Positions 8,349 to 16,342 of a stretch of DNA of 64,000 nucleotides are shown here, piece by piece (position 1 is the stretch's first letter; the number at the start of each line of letters is the position of its first letter). The translations under genes were made by a program, and so were the position numbers. The DNA is from Roseobacter sp. (lineage in GTDB: Bacteria; Pseudomonadota; Alphaproteobacteria; Rhodobacterales; Rhodobacteraceae). Below the pieces are notes generated by a model. It made no database searches. It was not told the origin of the DNA and worked only from the letters and a program-made list of their open reading frames with translations. The stretch lies in the NCBI GenBank assembly GCA_015665415.1, contig JADFAE010000017.1:108080-172079 (forward strand). The letters run 5' to 3'.

Positions 8349-9167
8349 TTAGGTCGCGCGATCAAACCAGGGCAGCACCGGTTGACGCGCGGCTGCATAG
8401 CCGGGCACCTGCGAATCCAGTCGCGCCGCCAGATCGGGCAGTCGGCTGACGGGAACCTTGGGAAAGAGGTGGTGTTCGCGGTGGTAGAACATCAGATAGG
8501 CGGCCCGCGCCAGCACCCCGCGCTGGCTGCGTCCGGCCAGACCTGTGTGCGCGGTGCCCTGATGGGTGACCCAGACGGCAAAGAAGGCCGTGAGACACTG
8601 CGCCAGCGCCATGGCCACCAGATGCAGCAGAAGAAACCCGAAACCGCTCAGCAGGGTCAGCGCTAGGGCCAGCGCAACGCCAAGCCCATCACGCAGCATC
8701 CGCATGCGCCATTTGCGCCCGCCGCCCTGCCAGCAATGGCGGATCAGATCCAGTGGAAACCGCGGCCCGTAGCGCAGCACCTGAGCCGCTGACATATGAC
8801 CGCAGCGCCCCTCCAGATCCTTTGGACCCATGGCGTGGCGGTGATGCTGCATATGGCTCCAGGCGACGGAAGTGTTGCAGCCCATCATCAGCGCGCTGAG
8901 CAGATGCAACAGGGCAATGTCGCCGCGCCGGGGCAGGCCCAGATTGCCGTGGATCGCCTCGTGGTTCAGTCGCAGCGCGCAGAGAAAGAACATGAAGTTG
9001 GCGAGTGCTCCGGCTGGCCAAAACGGTGAGGCATAAAGCCCCCAGGAGAACAGCAGCCAGGGCAGCGGCAGGGTCAGCTCACCCCAGCACTGGCGGTGGG
9101 TGACTGGCAGCAAGTCCTGGCAGTTCACATTGCGTGGTGTCTCTTCTCCGGCGCGGGGCGGGCACAT
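8349..9167 (-). CDS. fatty acid desaturase family membrane enzyme
   Basis: The 272-residue protein has the three histidine boxes of membrane di-iron desaturases/hydroxylases: HEAIH (about residue 70), HMQHH (about 107) and HREHH near the C-terminus, separated by hydrophobic helices. A clear AAAGGAG precedes the ATG. Substrate is unknown; acyl lipids, carotenoids or sterol-like compounds are possible for this fold. It is the last gene of a minus-strand cluster headed by a GbsR-type regulator, with two small membrane proteins between. Confidence 0.85.
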   Translation of the reverse strand: MCPPRAGEETPRNVNCQDLLPVTHRQCWGELTLPLPWLLFSWGLYASPFWPAGALANFMFFLCALRLNHEAIHGNLGLPRRGDIALLHLLSALMMGCNTSVAWSHMQHHRHAMGPKDLEGRCGHMSAAQVLRYGPRFPLDLIRHCWQGGGRKWRMRMLRDGLGVALALALTLLSGFGFLLLHLVAMALAQCLTAFFAVWVTHQGTAHTGLAGRSQRGVLARAAYLMFYHREHHLFPKVPVSRLPDLAARLDSQVPGYAAARQPVLPWFDRAT

Positions 9168-9190
9168 GTGTACTCCTTTCTAGAGTGGCT

Positions 9191-9583
9191 TCAGGCGGGG
9201 TGCGCGATTTCTGCAGGGGGCGTAGATTTGCTCGTTTCTGCAGGTAGAGCGGATTGAGCCCCTTGCACCGCCTCGCGCACCACAGCGCGCAGGGTTGCCA
9301 CCGCATGAGAAAACCCGAGCCCCAGGCAGATCGCCACCAGTCCCAGGGCCGGGAGCAGGGCAAGTAAACCGCCCTCGAGCAGAGGAATTGCGGCCCCGAT
9401 CAGGATGACACCGCCCAATCCCACCATGGCGTAGCCGCTGGCGATGGTCACGGCGGCTGCTTTGGCGGCGCGCCCGGATCGGGGGCAATCCCCCAGCAGG
9501 GTTCCGATTCTGAGGATCATCAGAGCCATGGCCAGAAGCATCATGAGTGCAAGGCCGAGGTAGAGGGTGATTTCAATCAACAT
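9191..9583 (-). CDS. hypothetical three-to-four-helix membrane protein
   Basis: This 130-residue protein consists mostly of hydrophobic helices (MLIEITLYLGLALMMLLAMAL; GYAMVGLGGVILIGAAIP; LLALLPALGLVAICLGLGF) and a short polar tail ending PAEIAHPA. I do not recognise a family. It overlaps the stop of the upstream membrane gene by 7 bases and is 23 bases before the desaturase, so the genes are likely one transcript. Confidence 0.7.
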   Translation of the reverse strand: MLIEITLYLGLALMMLLAMALMILRIGTLLGDCPRSGRAAKAAAVTIASGYAMVGLGGVILIGAAIPLLEGGLLALLPALGLVAICLGLGFSHAVATLRAVVREAVQGAQSALPAETSKSTPPAEIAHPA

Positions 9584-10080
9584 GGAGTTTTCCTTTCAAT
9601 ATCAGATGGGTTGTTGGTGCGTTGGCGCGCCATATTGCGGTAGCTCAGCCAGAACACACTGCCCCAGATGAATGAGAAGGGAATGCCCCAAAGCATTACA
9701 TCCACGACGCCGCTGGCTGAGTTTCCGAATGGGGCCATCTTTTTGTCAGTAAGGTGGCGAAGGGCTGTGTAATAGATTGGTGTCCCGAGGACATTTGCAC
9801 CAAGGCTGGATAGAATAGTCCAAGGGCTCGGTCCCATGTATTTGAGCGTGATCCAAAGGGCGGGGCCGCCGAACAAGAGCCAGGGAAGGTAGCCATACCA
9901 AACAGCAAAAACCGGGATCAGCAGAAACCAAAGAAGCGGAGTCAAAAGGAGCCATACAAATAGAACTACGGAGAGAAAAGGCGTACCAAAGAGAGCCAAA
10001 AGAAAGTCGGTCACATTTGGAGCTTCATGCCCTGACGGATGAAGAGTAGAGCTACCTGAATTGTCAGTTATTTCTGTCAT
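9577..10080 (-). CDS. hypothetical membrane protein, AT-richer than neighbours
   Basis: The 167-residue protein has a polar N-terminus of about 25 residues, then several membrane helices (LSVVLFVWLLLTPLLWFLLI; YLPWLLFGGPALWITL; VVDVMLWGIPFSFIWGSVFW). The DNA between about 9700 and 10080 is visibly richer in A and T than its neighbours, suggesting recent acquisition or weak constraint. No family is recognised. It sits downstream of the GbsR-type regulator gene and overlaps the next membrane gene. Confidence 0.68.
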   Translation of the reverse strand: MTEITDNSGSSTLHPSGHEAPNVTDFLLALFGTPFLSVVLFVWLLLTPLLWFLLIPVFAVWYGYLPWLLFGGPALWITLKYMGPSPWTILSSLGANVLGTPIYYTALRHLTDKKMAPFGNSASGVVDVMLWGIPFSFIWGSVFWLSYRNMARQRTNNPSDIERKTPC

Positions 10081-10135
10081 TTGAGAAATGTCCTCGCAAA
10101 ATTTTTTGAGATCCAGGGCTACCTGCCCCTAGGGA

Positions 10136-10672
10136 TTACTCTGGGGAGCGTCCTCCGGGCAGGAAACGCGCCACCTTTGCGCCCAGCTTGAGCACCGCCA
10201 GATGCACCGAACGGGGCAGGCGCGAAAAATCCATGTACCAGTCGTCAAACAGGCGCATCACCCGCAGGGTCTCATCCATGCGTTGTTTCACCACCTTGGG
10301 GGTCTGATCCTGCTCGGCTTCCTTCATCACCTCATCCAGGGCGCGCAGGGTGGGGGCAAACTCGCGCTCGCGCCGGGCCTTGATTACCGCATCAACCAGA
10401 TCGAACATGTCGCGGATCGAGGTGAAGTGATCGCGCCGGTCGCCCAGCTGACGCGAGGATTTGACCAGCCCCTGCGCCTGCAGTTCCTTCAAGCCGGTGG
10501 AGACGTTGGATCGCGCCAGGTTCAGAGCCTCACAGATCTCATCTGCGGTCATGGCCTCGGGGGAGATATGCAACAGCGCGTGGATCTGCGCCACAGAGCG
10601 ATTGACCCCCCATTTTGAGCCCATCTCGCCCCAGTGGAGGATGAAGTTCTGCATGGCTGGGGTCAGTTTCAT
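10136..10672 (-). CDS. GbsR/MarR-family transcriptional regulator
   Basis: The 178-residue protein has an N-terminal winged helix-turn-helix (about residues 20-80; MTADEICEALNLARSNVSTGLKELQAQGLVKSSR) and a long helical C-terminus. This is the layout of GbsR-type proteins, known as repressors of osmoprotectant or membrane genes. It is the first gene of the cluster running to the desaturase. A near-perfect palindrome centred on TAATTA lies 16 bases upstream of its start, between it and the divergent 85-residue membrane protein gene. Confidence 0.82.
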   Translation of the reverse strand: MKLTPAMQNFILHWGEMGSKWGVNRSVAQIHALLHISPEAMTADEICEALNLARSNVSTGLKELQAQGLVKSSRQLGDRRDHFTSIRDMFDLVDAVIKARREREFAPTLRALDEVMKEAEQDQTPKVVKQRMDETLRVMRLFDDWYMDFSRLPRSVHLAVLKLGAKVARFLPGGRSPE

Positions 10673-10687
10673 CTGAATATCCTGAAA

Positions 10688-10705
10688 TTTCTGTAATTAG
10701 AGAAA
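10688..10705. promoter_or_regulatory. candidate operator for the GbsR-type regulator
   Basis: TTTCTGTAATTAGAGAAA is an 18-base inverted repeat with a single mismatched pair, centred on TAATTA. It sits in an AT-rich stretch between the divergent starts of the regulator gene and the small membrane protein gene. MarR/GbsR proteins bind such palindromes, so autoregulation is a reasonable inference. Confidence 0.55.
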
Positions 10706-10801
10706 ATAAGAAAAACTGAGTCGCGTCAAGTGCTTTTCCCCTTGTGTCGCGCGCCGATCAGGCGTGACAAAGGTGGCATTGGTAAATCAGGGAGTTTGAA
10801 A

Positions 10802-11059
10802 ATGCGTGATCTGTTCATTGGCCTTTTTGAGAAACTCGTCGGGGTCTTTGTGATCCTTATATGTATTGGTGTCCTGGTTGGCACCGTGGTGGCCTTTCTG
10901 GCACCTGCGCCCAACGGGGGGCCTCTGGCGGCAGTGGCGATCCTGATTGGGGGCTCGGTCTACGCAATTTTGATAGGCGGGATGATGTATCTGTTTCTTG
11001 GCGTTTATCACAACACCAAACGTACCGCCGAGGCGATCGAGGAACTGGCCAAGCGCTGA
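10802..11059 (+). CDS. small two-helix membrane protein, unknown function
   Basis: The ATG at 10802 gives 85 residues; the track's longer version starts upstream in the regulatory gap. It has two hydrophobic helices (about residues 13-34 and 40-65) and an amphipathic C-terminus NTKRTAEAIEELAKR. No family recognised. It is divergent from the GbsR-type regulator and may share its palindromic operator. Confidence 0.7.
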   Translation: MRDLFIGLFEKLVGVFVILICIGVLVGTVVAFLAPAPNGGPLAAVAILIGGSVYAILIGGMMYLFLGVYHNTKRTAEAIEELAKR

Positions 11060-11118
11060 TCCACTGTCGATTGGAGTGGCGATAGGACCGGCCACTAGAC
11101 CGGCGATTAAATGGCCAT

Positions 11119-11152
11119 GAAAAACCGGCGAGGCCCGAGGGCTCCGCCGGTT
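11119..11152 (-). terminator. terminator of the YHS-domain gene
   Basis: Read on the minus strand, AACCGGCG pairs with CGCCGGTT around a GC-rich interior, immediately followed by TTTTTC. It lies 41 bases past the stop of the minus-strand YHS gene. Confidence 0.8.
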
Positions 11153-11192
11153 CAAGGGTTCAATGCCTGTCAGGACAGCGCCTGAGGCAGGA

Positions 11193-11666
11193 TTACTGCT
11201 GCAGAGCCGCTGGCTCTACATCCGCGATGTCTTCCCAATTGGTGTTGGCATTCTGGACAAAGCCGGGGATGTCGCCTTCCCAACGGGTCTGAATGTCTTG
11301 CGACAGGTTCAGGTAAAGCGTGTTGTCGACAATTTTCCAGTGGTTTGGGTCGCCGTCGAATTTAAAGCCCATGGCGGTGCCAAAGGCGCAGTAGCCGCCG
11401 TAGGCGGGCAGATATGCTTCGGGGTTGGCCTCAAACTGCGCTTTGTGCTCTTCCGAGGCAAAGCGGTAGGTCGCGTCATTGAAAATGGATGTGATTTTAT
11501 AGCTGCCTTTGGCAGGGGCACCGTCGGTGAAATATGCGACGGGGTCATAGCCCTGCATGGCCAGGCCGGTGGAGGATGCGTTGATCTCAACGCCCGCCGC
11601 CAGGGCCGAGGTTGCCAGGGCAACCGAAAGTACCGCGCCGCTCAGCAGAGTTTTGAATGCATTCAT
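11193..11666 (-). CDS. secreted YHS domain-containing protein
   Basis: From the ATG at 11666 (preceded by AAAAGGAACAG) the product has 157 residues. It starts with a clear signal peptide (MNAFKTLLSGAVLSVALATSALA). The YHS domain follows: MQGYDPVAYF, YRFASEEHKAQFEANPEAYLP and GGYCAFG. This family is thought to bind metal; some relatives have selenocysteine at the GGYC position, but here it is an ordinary TGC-type cysteine. It is probably periplasmic. A strong terminator follows, and an inverted repeat lies upstream. Confidence 0.85.
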   Translation of the reverse strand: MNAFKTLLSGAVLSVALATSALAAGVEINASSTGLAMQGYDPVAYFTDGAPAKGSYKITSIFNDATYRFASEEHKAQFEANPEAYLPAYGGYCAFGTAMGFKFDGDPNHWKIVDNTLYLNLSQDIQTRWEGDIPGFVQNANTNWEDIADVEPAALQQ

Positions 11667-11792
11667 GAGTCTGTTCCTTTTCAGTGGCCAACCGGGAGCG
11701 ACGAACAAGGCTCTGACGGTTGGTGCTTCGACATTCATGTGCGACCCCTCTGGCCGTCACAATTGGGATGTGGCGGCCCGGCTGATCACGTT

Positions 11793-11813
11793 CAATCAAA
11801 CTGTTTTTGATTG
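11793..11813. promoter_or_regulatory. inverted repeat between divergent YHS and Tat-signal genes
   Basis: CAATCAAA and TTTGATTG form perfect 8-base arms around a 5-base centre in the 278-base gap between two divergent genes. It could be an operator. No T-run or gene end supports a terminator. The rest of the gap shows no ORF. Confidence 0.45.
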
Positions 11814-11944
11814 CGCGGCCTCCCAGAGTGACTGTGCTTAGATACACAGAACCGGCCTTCAACTTTTCTTGAGAGCGAGGCAGCAAGTGACAGATCGGCG
11901 GGTTTGCGGCACAGTGGTACTGTCTGGTTAAGGGGTGTTTTGTG

Positions 11945-12295
11945 ATGCGCAATGATCTGTCTCGCCGTGGATTGATTGGGGGGCTGACGAGTTTGGTGAT
12001 GCTCGGGGCTGTCCCGGCCTGGGCCCAAAGTGTCAGCGGCAGCTACCGGGCCGAGGGGCGCAACCCGGATGGCAGCACCTATAGCGGCAGCGTGCAGATC
12101 CGCGACAGCAAGGGCGAGGTGCGGATGGAATGGCAGGTGGGTAGCCAGCACTATTCCGGCACCGGGACCCGCAATGGCGATGTGATCTGGGTGGATTGGG
12201 GCGACAGCCATCCGGTGGTCTATGTGCGCATGCCCAGCGGAGAGCTGCATGGCACCTGGGCCAATGGGCGTGGGCTGGAACGGCTGATCCCCTAG
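11945..12295 (+). CDS. small exported protein with Tat-like signal, unknown function
   Basis: The ATG at 11945 gives 116 residues (a GTG lies one codon earlier). The N-terminus has twin arginines, NDLSRRGLIGG, then a hydrophobic stretch and AWAQS, a Tat-type signal with a likely signal peptidase site. The mature part is a short, probably all-beta domain with SGSYRAEGRNPDGSTYSG and HPVVYVRM. No catalytic motif is visible. Convergent with plsY. Confidence 0.72.
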   Translation: MRNDLSRRGLIGGLTSLVMLGAVPAWAQSVSGSYRAEGRNPDGSTYSGSVQIRDSKGEVRMEWQVGSQHYSGTGTRNGDVIWVDWGDSHPVVYVRMPSGELHGTWANGRGLERLIP

Positions 12296-12373
12296 GGTCA
12301 GGGCCGCTACACCTGTCAAAGCTGGTGAAAATCTGGATCTTTTAGGGGGCGGATCAGAGGTCGGTCTGGAATA

Positions 12374-12979
12374 TTACTTCTGGCCAATCTTTGGCTCGGT
12401 CCCGGTGCGCAGGCGGGCAATATTGGCAGAATGACGCCAGAATACCACGATCGCCAGCAAGGCAGAGAGGGTGGCCATGCTGGAAAAGCCGAGCAATACG
12501 GCCCAGATCGCAGCTGAGAAAGCAGAGACCAGCGCCCCCATGGAGGAGATCCGCGTGATCGCTGCCGCTGCCAACCAGGTCAGGCAGCAGGCGATGCCAA
12601 CTGGCCAGGCCAGCGCCAACATCAAGCCAAGGAATGTGGCGACCCCCTTGCCACCCTGAAACTTCAGCCAGACCGGAAAACAATGGCCGAGAAAGGCCGC
12701 GAGCCCCGCCAGTTGCGCAACGTCCTCGCCAGCCAGAGCACGCGCCAGCAGCACCGCCGCTGCGCCCTTGCCGCCATCCAAAAGCAATGTCAGGGCCGCA
12801 GCGGCTTTGCTTCCGGTGCGCAGCACATTGGTGGTGCCGATATTGCCCGATCCGATCTCGCGCAGATTGCCCAGCCCCATGACGCGGGTCAGCACCAGAC
12901 CAAAGGGGATCGACCCCAGGAGATACCCAATCAGGGCCCAAAGCAGCAGGGCGGGCAGGGTGGCTTCGATCAGGGGCAT
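12374..12979 (-). CDS. plsY: glycerol-3-phosphate acyltransferase PlsY
   Basis: The 201-residue membrane protein carries the PlsY cytoplasmic motifs: LREIGSGNIGTTNVLRTGSK near residue 40 and FQGGKGVATFLG near residue 107. The start is taken at ATG 12979, after GGAGAG, not the preceding TTG. It transfers the acyl group from acyl-phosphate to glycerol-3-phosphate, the first step of phospholipid synthesis. It ends the operon that starts with pyrB. Confidence 0.94.
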   Translation of the reverse strand: MPLIEATLPALLLWALIGYLLGSIPFGLVLTRVMGLGNLREIGSGNIGTTNVLRTGSKAAAALTLLLDGGKGAAAVLLARALAGEDVAQLAGLAAFLGHCFPVWLKFQGGKGVATFLGLMLALAWPVGIACCLTWLAAAAITRISSMGALVSAFSAAIWAVLLGFSSMATLSALLAIVVFWRHSANIARLRTGTEPKIGQK

Positions 12980-12996
12980 CAATCTCTCTCCAAAGC

Positions 12997-14304
12997 TCAG
13001 TTGGTAAATACGGCTGTGCCAGCCACATAGGTTGCCAGCACCCTGCCTTGCATGCGCTGCCCGTCATAGGGGGTATTTTGCGATTTTGAGCGCAGCTTGA
13101 AACGATCCATCACAAAGGGCGCATCGGGATCAAACAGCACCAGGTCCGCAGGCGCATCCGCGGACAGGCGCCCCGAGGCCAGCCCCAGGCGTTTGGCCGG
13201 ATTCAGCGCCAGGGCGCGGAACAGCCCCGGCAGGTCCAGCTGCTGGGCATGCACCAGACGCAGGGCGGCAGGCAGCAGGGTCTCCAGCGCCACCGCACCG
13301 GCTGCAGCCTCCTCAAAGGGCAGCCGTTTGCTTTCCTCATCCTGCGGCGTGTGCATCGAGGAGATGGTGTCGATCAGCCCCGTGCGCACTGCTTCAATCA
13401 CCGCCAACCGGTCTTCCTCCGAGCGCAGCGGCGGCTTGACCTTGAAGAAGGTGCGATAGTCGGCCACGTCCAGCTCATTCAGCGTCAGGTGATGGATTGA
13501 GGTCCCCGCAGTGATATCGAGCCCATTTGCCTTGGCCCGCTCCAGCGCGGGCAGGGCGCGCGCGGTGGTGATCTGGTCGGCGTGATATTTCGCTCCGGTC
13601 ATCTCCAGCAGCGCGATGTCACGGTCCAGCCCCATACGCTCTGCCATGGGGGAAACAGCGGGCAATCCGCGCAGCGCTGCAAACTTGCCTGATGTCGCAG
13701 CTGCCCCGGCGCTCAGCAGGGGTTCCTGCGGATGCGCAATCACCAGCGCGCCGCAGCTGCGGGCATAGGTCAGGGCGCGGGAAAACACCTTGGTGTTGCT
13801 GACCACATGATCGCAGTCGGAAAAGGCCACCGCCCCGGCATCCATCAAAAAGCCGATCTCGGTCATCTCGCGCCCAGCACGTTCTTTGGTCAGCGCGGCC
13901 ATGGGCAGCACGTTCACCGGCGCATCGGCCTGGGCGCGACGGGTGACAAATTCCAGTGTTTCCGGGCTGTCGATGGTGGGGGTGGTGTCGGGACGGGTGA
14001 CAATGGTGGTCACGCCGCCTGCCGCCGCCGCCAGACCGGCGGTCTTGTAGCTTTCCTTGTGGCGTTCACCGGGCTCGCAGACCTTGACGCCGATATCAAC
14101 GATCCCCGGCGCCAGGCATTTGCCGCTGCAATCCACCACCTGGGCGCTGGCCTCATCGATGTTTCGCGCACGAAACAGCTGCCCAGGCTCCATCCCCTCG
14201 GGCAAGACCTCGGCAATCACACCGTCCTGTACCAGCAGAGCCCCCAGGGAGTCCGTTCCGGCTTCGGGGTCGATCAGGCGGGCATTGATGAACAACAGGG
14301 TCAT
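12997..14304 (-). CDS. pyrC: dihydroorotase-like protein (PyrX-like, catalytic residues replaced)
   Basis: The 435-residue amidohydrolase-fold protein has the family layout, including PGERHKESYKTAGLAAAAGGVTT, KPPLRSEEDR and a C-terminal DAPADLVLFDPDAPF. However the metal-binding HxH of the first strand is missing: where active class I enzymes have DVHVHLREPG this one reads DIGVKVCEPG. The late TDHAPH segment reads SSMHTPQ, so the catalytic Asp is gone. This is the pattern of non-catalytic PyrX/PyrC' chains that support aspartate transcarbamoylase. It lies in the pyrB operon and overlaps its upstream neighbour (ATGA). A separate active dihydroorotase would be expected elsewhere. The symbol follows usual annotation. 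Confidence 0.82.
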   Translation of the reverse strand: MTLLFINARLIDPEAGTDSLGALLVQDGVIAEVLPEGMEPGQLFRARNIDEASAQVVDCSGKCLAPGIVDIGVKVCEPGERHKESYKTAGLAAAAGGVTTIVTRPDTTPTIDSPETLEFVTRRAQADAPVNVLPMAALTKERAGREMTEIGFLMDAGAVAFSDCDHVVSNTKVFSRALTYARSCGALVIAHPQEPLLSAGAAATSGKFAALRGLPAVSPMAERMGLDRDIALLEMTGAKYHADQITTARALPALERAKANGLDITAGTSIHHLTLNELDVADYRTFFKVKPPLRSEEDRLAVIEAVRTGLIDTISSMHTPQDEESKRLPFEEAAAGAVALETLLPAALRLVHAQQLDLPGLFRALALNPAKRLGLASGRLSADAPADLVLFDPDAPFVMDRFKLRSKSQNTPYDGQRMQGRVLATYVAGTAVFTN

Positions 14305-14696
14305 GCAGGGGACCTTTCACTTGCAAGCTTCAGTGCGGAGGCAGTGGTTTCCGGGCTGGCCTGGTATTTGATCAGATGCTTGTCGCCACCCTTGGTGATC
14401 ACCTGCACGTAGGGGCCCAGGGTCTTGACCACCGCAATCTGGGCCAACGGCACCCGGTGTTCGGCGGGGCCGGTCAAGGTGCCATCGCTGACGCGCCAAA
14501 CCACCGCCATCTCTTCGCTCATCATGTACCAGCCACGTAAGGATATCGCAGCCAGCCCGCCGATGGCACCGGTCCAGACATGGGGATTGCCCAGGGCCCA
14601 GAGGATCGCCATGCCCGCCACCATGGCAAAGGCGGCCATCCAGGCATGGGCGCGGATATAGGCGCTGCGGTTGGGGGGGAACTCCATCTCAATCAT
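14301..14696 (-). CDS. small membrane protein of the pyrB operon
   Basis: The 131-residue protein has two membrane helices (about residues 19-34 and 40-52) followed by a soluble domain with GTLTGPAEHRVPLAQIAVVKTLGPYVQVIT that looks PH-like. It starts 3 bases after the stop of the upstream gene and its own stop overlaps the pyrC-like start. The function is unknown. An internal ATG three codons in is an alternative start. Confidence 0.72.
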   Translation of the reverse strand: MIEMEFPPNRSAYIRAHAWMAAFAMVAGMAILWALGNPHVWTGAIGGLAAISLRGWYMMSEEMAVVWRVSDGTLTGPAEHRVPLAQIAVVKTLGPYVQVITKGGDKHLIKYQASPETTASALKLASERSPA

Positions 14697-14699
14697 GGC

Positions 14700-15236
14700 T
14701 CAGAACACCACCAGATAAAGAACCAGCACAATCACACACATCACCACGGCAAAGAGGCTGGCACCAATGCGCCGGGCCGCATGGCGCGCCTGACGTGGTG
14801 ACAGTTGGGGGGCAGAATAGGGCTTGCTGCTCTCGTTTTGCGCCATCGCGGCTGCCTGCCATTTGATCGCGCTTTCGCCATAGCTGGCAATAGGGGTGAT
14901 CTGGCTGGCCGGGGTCAGCCGTTCCGCCAGTCCGCCAAAGGCGCGTGAGCGCAGCAGCAGCACATGGCCCTGGATCGCATTCAGCCTGTTGCGGTCCGCT
15001 GTCACCTCGTCTTCGGGAATGCCGCAGCCCTGGGTAAGATAGCCCGCCAGCCCCAGATCTTCGAGATCGGAGACCGGAAAGATCTCTACATGATCCAGAT
15101 CGATGTCTTCCACGCCTAGCACCTGGGCCAGGGCCCCGGGTTCGCGCAGAAAGCGCGCCTGTTCCGGGCGCATGTCCAGATCAAAGACCCGGATCACGCC
15201 GCGCTCACCCTTGGGGATCTCGATCACGTCCAGCAT
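14700..15236 (-). CDS. hypothetical protein with C-terminal membrane anchor
   Basis: The ATG at 15236, just after the pyrB stop, gives 178 residues; the longer track version reads antisense-like sequence inside pyrB. The N-terminal about 130 residues are soluble and acidic (MLDVIEIPKGERGVIRVFDL). A basic stretch RQARHAARRIG and a single C-terminal helix (ASLFAVVMCVIVLVLYLVVF) follow. Tail-anchored topology is likely. Found in the pyrB operon; no family recognised. Confidence 0.75.
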   Translation of the reverse strand: MLDVIEIPKGERGVIRVFDLDMRPEQARFLREPGALAQVLGVEDIDLDHVEIFPVSDLEDLGLAGYLTQGCGIPEDEVTADRNRLNAIQGHVLLLRSRAFGGLAERLTPASQITPIASYGESAIKWQAAAMAQNESSKPYSAPQLSPRQARHAARRIGASLFAVVMCVIVLVLYLVVF

Positions 15237-15240
15237 GGGC

Positions 15241-16200
15241 TCAGCTGGCCTCTGCCTGGCGGCTTTTGCGCAGGTTCTGCGCCAAGAGGTCCATCGCGGC
15301 CATGCGCACAGCGACACCCATCTCCACCTGCTCCTGGATGACCGAGCGGTTGATGTCGTCGGCGATGGTGCCGTCGATCTCGACACCGCGGTTCATCGGG
15401 CCGGGATGCATGACGATGGCGTCGGGTTTGGCATGGGACAGCTTGTCGGCATCCAGTCCAAAGCGGTGGAAATACTCCCGCTCGGAGGGGATGAAGCCGC
15501 CATCCATACGTTCTTTTTGCAGCCGCAGCATCATCACCACGTCGACGTCTTTGAGGCCCTCGCGCATGTCGTCATAGATCTCGGCGCCGAATTCGGCAAA
15601 CTGCCCGGGCACCAGCGTCGGCGGACCAATCAGGCGGATGCGGTTCTCCATCTTGCCCAGCAGGATCAGGTTGGAGCGCGCCACCCTGGAGTGGGCGACA
15701 TCGCCGCAGATGGCAATGTTCAGCCGATGAAGGCGTCCTTTGGCCCGGCGGATGGTCAGCGCATCCAGCAGGGCCTGGGTCGGGTGCTCATGCTTGCCGT
15801 CGCCGGCGTTCAGCACTGCGCAGTTGACCTTTTGGCTGAGCAGATCCACCGCGCCGGAATGGGGGTGGCGCACCACCAGCAGATCCGGGTGCATGGCGTT
15901 CAGCGTCATTGCGGTGTCGATCAGGGTCTCGCCCTTTTTGATCGAGGAGGCCTGCATCGCCATATTCATCACATCCGCGCCCAGGCGCTTGCCCGCGATT
16001 TCGAAACTCGCCTGGGTGCGGGTGGAGTTTTCAAAGAACATGTTGATCTGGGTCAGGCCCGCCAGCGCATCCGAGTGTTTCTCGGGGCGGCGGTTCAGTT
16101 CGACATAGCTGTCGGCCAGATCCAGCAGGGCGGTGATTTCATGTGGTTTGAGGGTTTCGATGCCAAGCAGGTGACGATGGTCGAATGTTGCAGCTGACAT
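15241..16200 (-). CDS. pyrB: aspartate carbamoyltransferase catalytic subunit
   Basis: From ATG 16200 ([15 protein letters not shown]) the protein has 319 residues, normal for PyrB. The carbamoyl-phosphate motif [13 protein letters not shown], the [10 protein letters not shown] segment and [12 protein letters not shown] are all present. It makes N-carbamoyl-aspartate in pyrimidine synthesis. It is the first gene of a five-gene minus-strand operon ending in plsY. The catalytically degenerate dihydroorotase-like protein in the same operon may form a complex with it. Confidence 0.95.
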   Translation of the reverse strand: MSAATFDHRHLLGIETLKPHEITALLDLADSYVELNRRPEKHSDALAGLTQINMFFENSTRTQASFEIAGKRLGADVMNMAMQASSIKKGETLIDTAMTLNAMHPDLLVVRHPHSGAVDLLSQKVNCAVLNAGDGKHEHPTQALLDALTIRRAKGRLHRLNIAICGDVAHSRVARSNLILLGKMENRIRLIGPPTLVPGQFAEFGAEIYDDMREGLKDVDVVMMLRLQKERMDGGFIPSEREYFHRFGLDADKLSHAKPDAIVMHPGPMNRGVEIDGTIADDINRSVIQEQVEMGVAVRMAAMDLLAQNLRKSRQAEAS

Positions 16201-16342
16201 GGGGCAGGCTCCGCTCTGTTTGCCGGACCTTATAGGCAGCAAGACCCTGACGGGCAAGGCAAAGCAATCTTCTGGCCGGTGGCGGTGATTTGGCTGCATT
16301 CGGGGTGTTCCGCTCCCGCGCCGCTCGGGGTAGCTTGGGCGC

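Noticed and set aside
11193-11666. YHS protein as a selenoprotein
   Set aside because: The GGYC position is an ordinary cysteine codon, and no in-frame TGA occurs there.
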